Of a stretch of DNA of 34,224 nucleotides, positions 31,768 to 34,224 are shown one piece after another; positions within the stretch are counted from its first letter, which is position 1, and each line of letters begins with the position of its first letter. Under the pieces are notes generated by a model. That model worked only from the letters and a program-made list of their open reading frames with translations. It had not been told where the DNA came from and did not search any database. The stretch is from an uncultured Flavobacteriaceae bacterium. GTDB lineage: Bacteria > Bacteroidota > Bacteroidia > Flavobacteriales > Flavobacteriaceae. Made by a program: the position numbers and the translations under genes. The DNA is taken from NCBI GenBank assembly GCA_905480425.1, contig CAJQQG010000001.1, forward strand, positions 1-34,224, in the 5' to 3' direction.

Positions 31768-32016
31768 TTAATGGTCTTTAATTGGAAAAGTTCCAAATGG
31801 TCTAATATCAGAGTTCCATCCTCCATTTTCTTTATCTCTGGTTACGATGTCAATAAACAATGGTCAGTCTAAAACCTCTTTTTCATTTGACTCGTGCTTC
31901 AGTATTTGGAACTGGTATTGCAGTCCCATTTGGAGCATCTTTATTTTTTGGTCTGCGCTTATAGAATCAATGTCAAGCTGAAATACTACATCGTCCATAT
32001 CTAGTAAATTATGCAT
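31768..32016 (-). pseudogene. MGR-family gene, broken copy
   Basis: From ATG at 32016 the frame reads MHNLLDMDDVVFQLDIDSI..., then SADQKIKMLQMGLQYQFQILKH, clearly the same core as the intact 95-aa protein. A TGA at 31864-31866 interrupts it, after which PLFIDIVTRDKENGGW continues in frame to a stop at 31768. The basic N terminus (about 15 residues) is missing. Identity to the intact copy is roughly half, so this is an old duplicate. The frame surviving after the stop suggests the mutation is fairly recent. Confidence 0.7.
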
Positions 32017-32106
32017 TTAAAATGAATAATCTTATTTACGTATTTAGTGATCTCTAAATCATTTCGTAAACTGATCAATTTAATAACCAAATTATATTCA
32101 TAATTA

Positions 32107-32125
32107 TATAGTTATACTAACTATA
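32107..32125. repeat. Perfect AT-rich palindrome
   Basis: TATAGTTA-TAC-TAACTATA, perfect 8+3+8, nine bases beyond the stop codon of the minus-strand FGE gene. It may be a weak transcription end or a protein-binding site. It does not match the GTGTAAA palindromes. Confidence 0.45.
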
Positions 32126-32134
32126 AAAAGATGT

Positions 32135-33193
32135 TTACTTTGACGGAGATTCAATTGATTTAACTAATCTAAATCCTGTATGTTGTAAACCAGTGTCAGG
32201 AGAGGACTTCATCCTTGAAGCTACTCTATAGCCTGAACAATATGCATCATTGCAAAGAAAAGATCCTCCGCGCATAACCTTTTGCCTTAAATAGGGTTGG
32301 TAAGGATCATATGGTGCTTCAGGACCTTGAGGATTATTCCCTCTTTGACTTTCAAAAGATTCGTAATAAGTATAATCATACCAATCTGAGCACCATTCCC
32401 AAACATTACCAGCCATATCAAATAGACCGAAAGGGTTTGGTTTAAAAGAGCCTACTGGAGCAGTGTAAAAAAACTCATCCTTAAGTGTATTCTTATAAGG
32501 GAAACTCCCCTCCCATGCATTTGCTTTGGGTTCTCCAGTTGTAACTGCTTCGTCGCCCCATGGATACTTTTTATTCACTCCTCCACTTGCGGCCCATTCC
32601 CATTCTGCTTCTGTAGGTAAACGCTTTCCTGCCCAAGCGGCATAAGCTTGTGCATCATACCAAGAAATATGAACTACAGGATGGTCCATTTTATTTTCAA
32701 TCGAACTTCCCTTTCCTTTTGGATAACGCCAACTGGCTTTAGACTTCCATTGCCACCATGCACCATAATCATTGAGGTTTACAGGACCATCTGTTGCTTC
32801 AAATACTAATGAAGCTGCTTTAAGTAGTGAGTCATTTGGCTTAGGTGTATCTGGAGGAAGTTCTTTTTTCAATTCCTCCCAATTAGGTTTTTTTTCTGCA
32901 GTAGTTATATATCCAGTAGCATCAATAAATTCCTTGAATTGAAAATTGGTAACCTCGGTTTGATCCATCCAAAAAGCATTAACATGAACAGGATGAATAG
33001 GGGATTCATCGTCTCTAGCTTGTTCATCGCTGCTTCCCATTAGAAAATCACCAGAAGGAATCATTACCATACCATCTTTTATGACTTTAGGTAGATTTTT
33101 CAATTCCTTATTAGCACATTTAGCAAAAAATAAAAAGATAAATAATCCCGAAAGTAGATTAATTTGAAGATTTTTAAATATTTCTAGTTTCAT
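32135..33193 (-). CDS. Formylglycine-generating enzyme (sulfatase activator)
   Basis: Protein of 352 residues of the FGE-sulfatase family. It oxidises a cysteine of sulfatases to formylglycine, using oxygen and copper in the aerobic enzyme. A hydrophobic N terminus (about 12-25) ending AKC suggests export and perhaps lipidation at Cys26. The domain opens MVMIPSGDFLMGSSDEQARD and contains RLPTEAEWEWAA, MAGNVWEWCSDWY and MRGGSFLCNDAYCSGYR. The last holds Cys314 and Cys319, in the spacing of the two active cysteines of true FGE, which many FGE-like proteins lack. GFRLVK closes the fold. A sulfatase gene with a CTPSR site is divergent 263 bases away, fitting the role. Confidence 0.9.
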   Translation of the reverse strand: MKLEIFKNLQINLLSGLFIFLFFAKCANKELKNLPKVIKDGMVMIPSGDFLMGSSDEQARDDESPIHPVHVNAFWMDQTEVTNFQFKEFIDATGYITTAEKKPNWEELKKELPPDTPKPNDSLLKAASLVFEATDGPVNLNDYGAWWQWKSKASWRYPKGKGSSIENKMDHPVVHISWYDAQAYAAWAGKRLPTEAEWEWAASGGVNKKYPWGDEAVTTGEPKANAWEGSFPYKNTLKDEFFYTAPVGSFKPNPFGLFDMAGNVWEWCSDWYDYTYYESFESQRGNNPQGPEAPYDPYQPYLRQKVMRGGSFLCNDAYCSGYRVASRMKSSPDTGLQHTGFRLVKSIESPSK

Positions 33194-33456
33194 CTAAATC
33201 GTATCTGTTACTGTTTTTATAAGGTATATTTCCATTTGATGTCTTTAAATTGTTTTTATGATGATTTATAGTTACTTAAATTAATAGAATATTTTGATTT
33301 TAAACACTCTTTTTAAATTACTCTTTAAAAAATTGATTATTATTTAAGCTATTTTTTTTGTAGTAGTGGAATTTATTAAACATCCAGAATACGGGAAAAA
33401 AATAAAATGAGGTTTTTTAATCTGACATTATAAATAATAATATTAAATTTAAATAT

Positions 33457-34224
33457 ATGATACAACTATACATAACACTATTAACAGGTTTAATTTTTAA
33501 CTCTAGTTATAGACCATATTATGAAATTAAATCAAATTTAAAACCAAATTTTATTATTGTTTTTGTAGATGATATGGGTTACGGAGATTTAGGGTCTTAT
33601 GGGCATCCAACCATCAGCACACCCAATCTAGATAAAATGGCCTACGAAGGCCAAAAGTGGACTCAGTTCTACTCTGCGTCAAGTGTTTGTACTCCAAGTA
33701 GAGCAGGATTATTAACTGGCAGACTTCCAATAAGAAATGGAATGATTGGTTCAAAAAACAGAGTTCTATTTCCAGATTCAAAATATGGACTACCCGATTC
33801 TGAGATTACTATTGCAGAAAAATTAAAAGAAAATGGATATAAAACTGTAGCAATAGGTAAATGGCATTTAGGCCATAAGAAAGAATATCTTCCTCTTCAA
33901 CATGGATTTGATTATTATTATGGCATTCCATATTCGAATGACATGGATAAAATCAATGGTGAAACATGTTGTCCTGGATCAAAATATTGGCAAAAATATC
34001 AAAATAGAAGTCCAGGATCAACTAATTATTACAATGTTCCTTTGATTGAAAATAATGAAATTATTGAAAGACCAGTAGATCAAACAACAATAACCAAAAG
34101 GTTTTCAGATAAAGCGGTTGAATTTATCAAAAAAAATAAAGAAGATAATTTCTTTATTTATCTGGCTCACAACCTACCACATATTCCCCTTTATGCTTCA
34201 GATGATTTTTTAGGAAAAAGTAAA
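33457..34224 (+). CDS. Sulfatase, partial (runs off the window)
   Basis: Open from ATG at 33457 to the end of the window, 256 codons with no stop; a whole enzyme would be about 450-550. A hydrophobic N terminus suggests export. Metal ligands are Asp38-Asp39 in VDDMGYGDLG. The formylglycine site is CTPSRAG with Cys78. GKWHLG supplies Lys135 and His137. HGFDYYYGIPYSNDM and AHNLPHIPL follow as in arylsulfatase A-like S1 enzymes, including the N-acetylgalactosamine-6-sulfatase type. It cleaves sulfate esters, probably from sulfated polysaccharide. Cys-type maturation matches the neighbouring formylglycine-generating enzyme. The substrate and the C-terminal half cannot be judged. Confidence 0.93.
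   Translation, partial: MIQLYITLLTGLIFNSSYRPYYEIKSNLKPNFIIVFVDDMGYGDLGSYGHPTISTPNLDKMAYEGQKWTQFYSASSVCTPSRAGLLTGRLPIRNGMIGSKNRVLFPDSKYGLPDSEITIAEKLKENGYKTVAIGKWHLGHKKEYLPLQHGFDYYYGIPYSNDMDKINGETCCPGSKYWQKYQNRSPGSTNYYNVPLIENNEIIERPVDQTTITKRFSDKAVEFIKKNKEDNFFIYLAHNLPHIPLYASDDFLGKSK

Larger units (their letters stand above)
31492..32134. other. Decayed duplicate block with no intact gene
   Basis: This 643-base stretch holds, in order: about 90 bases with no feature, the decayed cytochrome c tail, a degenerate palindrome at 31741-31764, a broken MGR-family gene, and an AT palindrome at 32107-32125. All but the last echo 27228-28186 in the same order. No intact coding sequence was found. Confidence 0.7.

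Overview
The window is a stretch of AT-rich chromosome from a marine-type member of the Bacteroidota, most likely class Flavobacteriia. The evidence is: the neighbourhood rnc / IPExxxVDY-type protein / pyk downstream of acpP-fabF; a complete Bat (aerotolerance) operon with MoxR; a TonB receptor with the N-terminal carboxypeptidase-regulatory-like domain typical of the phylum; few Shine-Dalgarno sequences; and several promoter boxes of the Bacteroidota form TAnnTTTG. No rRNA, tRNA, CRISPR array or intact transposase gene was seen.

Layout. 1-4340 (+): acpP, a strong terminator, fabF, rnc, a small IPExxxVDY-like protein and pyk, the last three joined by ATGA overlaps. 4337-6803 (-): a lipoprotein isoaspartyl peptidase/asparaginase, a monooxygenase-family gene broken by two in-frame stops, and dinB, joined by TAGTG and TAATG junctions. 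6932-9561: a four-helix membrane protein, a decayed gpsA remnant, pheS, a structured intergenic element and a CvpA-type membrane protein. 9565-18543 (-): an eight-gene operon, moxR - DUF58 - large membrane protein - batA - batB - batC - batD - batE, a cell-envelope stress module with two VWA proteins, TPR proteins and an AAA+ ATPase. 18808-26758: housekeeping and metabolic genes (aldo/keto reductase, SDR, hflX, lpxH, a Cys/Met-metabolism PLP enzyme, an ArsC/Spx-like protein, an EamA transporter, an M20-type peptidase, a thioesterase). 26814-32134: a lipoprotein cytochrome c followed by an unstable accessory region. 32135-34224: a formylglycine-generating enzyme divergent from a sulfatase that runs off the window; the first would activate the second by oxidising its active-site cysteine.

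The part that looks least like described biology is 27294-32020. A 17-bp palindrome (GTGTAAA-N3-TTTACAC) recurs four times in one orientation at 27362, 27589, 27888 and 28635, and separates very small genes (a 60-aa membrane protein, a 95-aa MGR-family protein, a 61-aa membrane protein). The stop codon of the MGR-family gene lies inside the palindrome. A second, decayed copy of the block (cytochrome c tail, degenerate palindrome, MGR-family pseudogene) lies 4.35 kb downstream, at 31582-32016. Between the two copies sit a TonB receptor and a short DtxR/MntR-type regulator with a tandem operator over the receptor promoter. The second copy has the palindrome directly against the MGR gene, whereas the first has extra palindrome-bounded units in between. 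This suggests modular gain of small units at the palindromes.

Decay is a theme: the window holds at least five broken genes (monooxygenase, gpsA, cytochrome c tail, two MGR-family copies), none of which appears as a simple intact reading frame. All functional calls rest on motif recognition by eye; no database search was run.
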